Notes under the pieces: model-generated
Told to the model about the DNA's origin: nothing
Databases searched by the model: none
What the model saw: only the letters and a program-made list of their open reading frames with translations
Made by a program: the position numbers and the translations under genes
Part shown: one piece after another, positions 63,902 to 64,000 of the stretch
Numbering within the stretch: the first letter of the stretch is position 1
How the letters are laid out: each line of letters begins with the position of its first letter
Assembly: GCA_028726465.1 (NCBI GenBank)
Contig: JAQYQB010000026.1
Coordinates: 228,587 to 292,586 of the forward strand
Direction: 5' to 3'
DNA: 64,000 nucleotides
Source: Mycobacteriaceae bacterium
GTDB lineage: Bacteria; Actinomycetota; Actinomycetes; Mycobacteriales; Mycobacteriaceae

Positions 63902-64000
63902 TGTCGGCGGTAACCTACTCTCCCACAACCTCCCGGTTGCAGTACCATCGGCGCGACGCAGGCTTAGCTTCCGGGTTCGGAATGGGTCCGGGCGTTTCCC
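63902..64000 (-). rRNA. rrf: 5S rRNA (3' part; 5' end beyond the window)
   Basis: The reverse complement reads as the actinobacterial 5S core: GGGAAACGCCCGGACCCATT, then CCGAACCCGGAAGCTAAGCC, CGCCGATGGTACTGC and the closing GGGAGAGTAGGTTACCGCCG. About 99 of some 120 bases are present, so the 5' end and the rest of the operon (23S, 16S) lie beyond 64000. A terminator follows downstream. Confidence 0.96.

Overview
The window is a GC-rich chromosomal segment of a Corynebacterium (Corynebacteriales). The evidence is the conserved cell-envelope locus mmpL - accD3 - pks13 - fadD32 - cutinase-like - mycolyltransferases - aftB - ubiA - PAP2 - glfT2 - glf, the later order serS/farR/pheA/lcpA/glpQ, msrA/sodA, the haem-response pair hrrS/hrrA, mcbR, a universal stress gene, and the 3' end of a ribosomal operon. 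No prophage, CRISPR array, tRNA or insertion sequence was recognised. Species cannot be fixed from the sequence alone.

Layout. 1-3.3 kb: 3' part of an MmpL exporter and two membrane proteins on the plus strand, ending at a terminator. 3.4-22.2 kb: minus-strand mycolate and arabinogalactan genes. AccD3, Pks13 and FadD32 condense fatty acids into mycolate. A cutinase-like esterase, a DUF732 lipoprotein and two mycolyltransferases follow. AftB, UbiA, a PAP2 phosphatase and GlfT2 build the arabinogalactan. A 29-codon peptide gene with a strong ribosome binding site lies just after accD3. 22.3-28 kb: a catalytically dead arsenate-reductase-like protein, PEP synthase with its regulatory kinase/phosphatase, and a succinate-semialdehyde-type dehydrogenase. 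28-49 kb: glf, a secreted PGRP amidase, an HNH/DUF222 protein, glpK-HAD-plsC-serS, farR, a septum-formation protein, a metallopeptidase, a phosphoglycerate-mutase-like protein, pheA, an amidase, a CPBP protein, lcpA, DUF5926, glpQ, an ABH9 hydrolase, msrA and sodA.

49-56 kb is the most variable part. It holds a membrane-protein/XRE-regulator pair behind a promoter carrying three similar short dyads, a LysR gene broken by two frameshifts beside an intact MFS exporter, an unrecognised multi-pass membrane protein, a RecB-like nuclease and a coiled-coil protein. 56-64 kb: hrrA-hrrS, a DUF2020-type lipoprotein, a class E sortase with a 50-residue membrane peptide, a second YidC, mcbR with its operator, a GlsB-type protein, a tandem Usp protein, a 45-residue leaderless peptide, an RluA-type pseudouridine synthase and the 5S rRNA end.

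A recurring feature is leaderless promoters of the form TANNNT, 6-8 bases, then ATG/GTG. They occur before about twelve genes and decide several start codons (glf, serS, farR, pheA, lcpA, hrrS, the lipoprotein, the sortase and the 45-residue peptide). At one site two divergent genes start on the same CATG with mirror-image -10 boxes.
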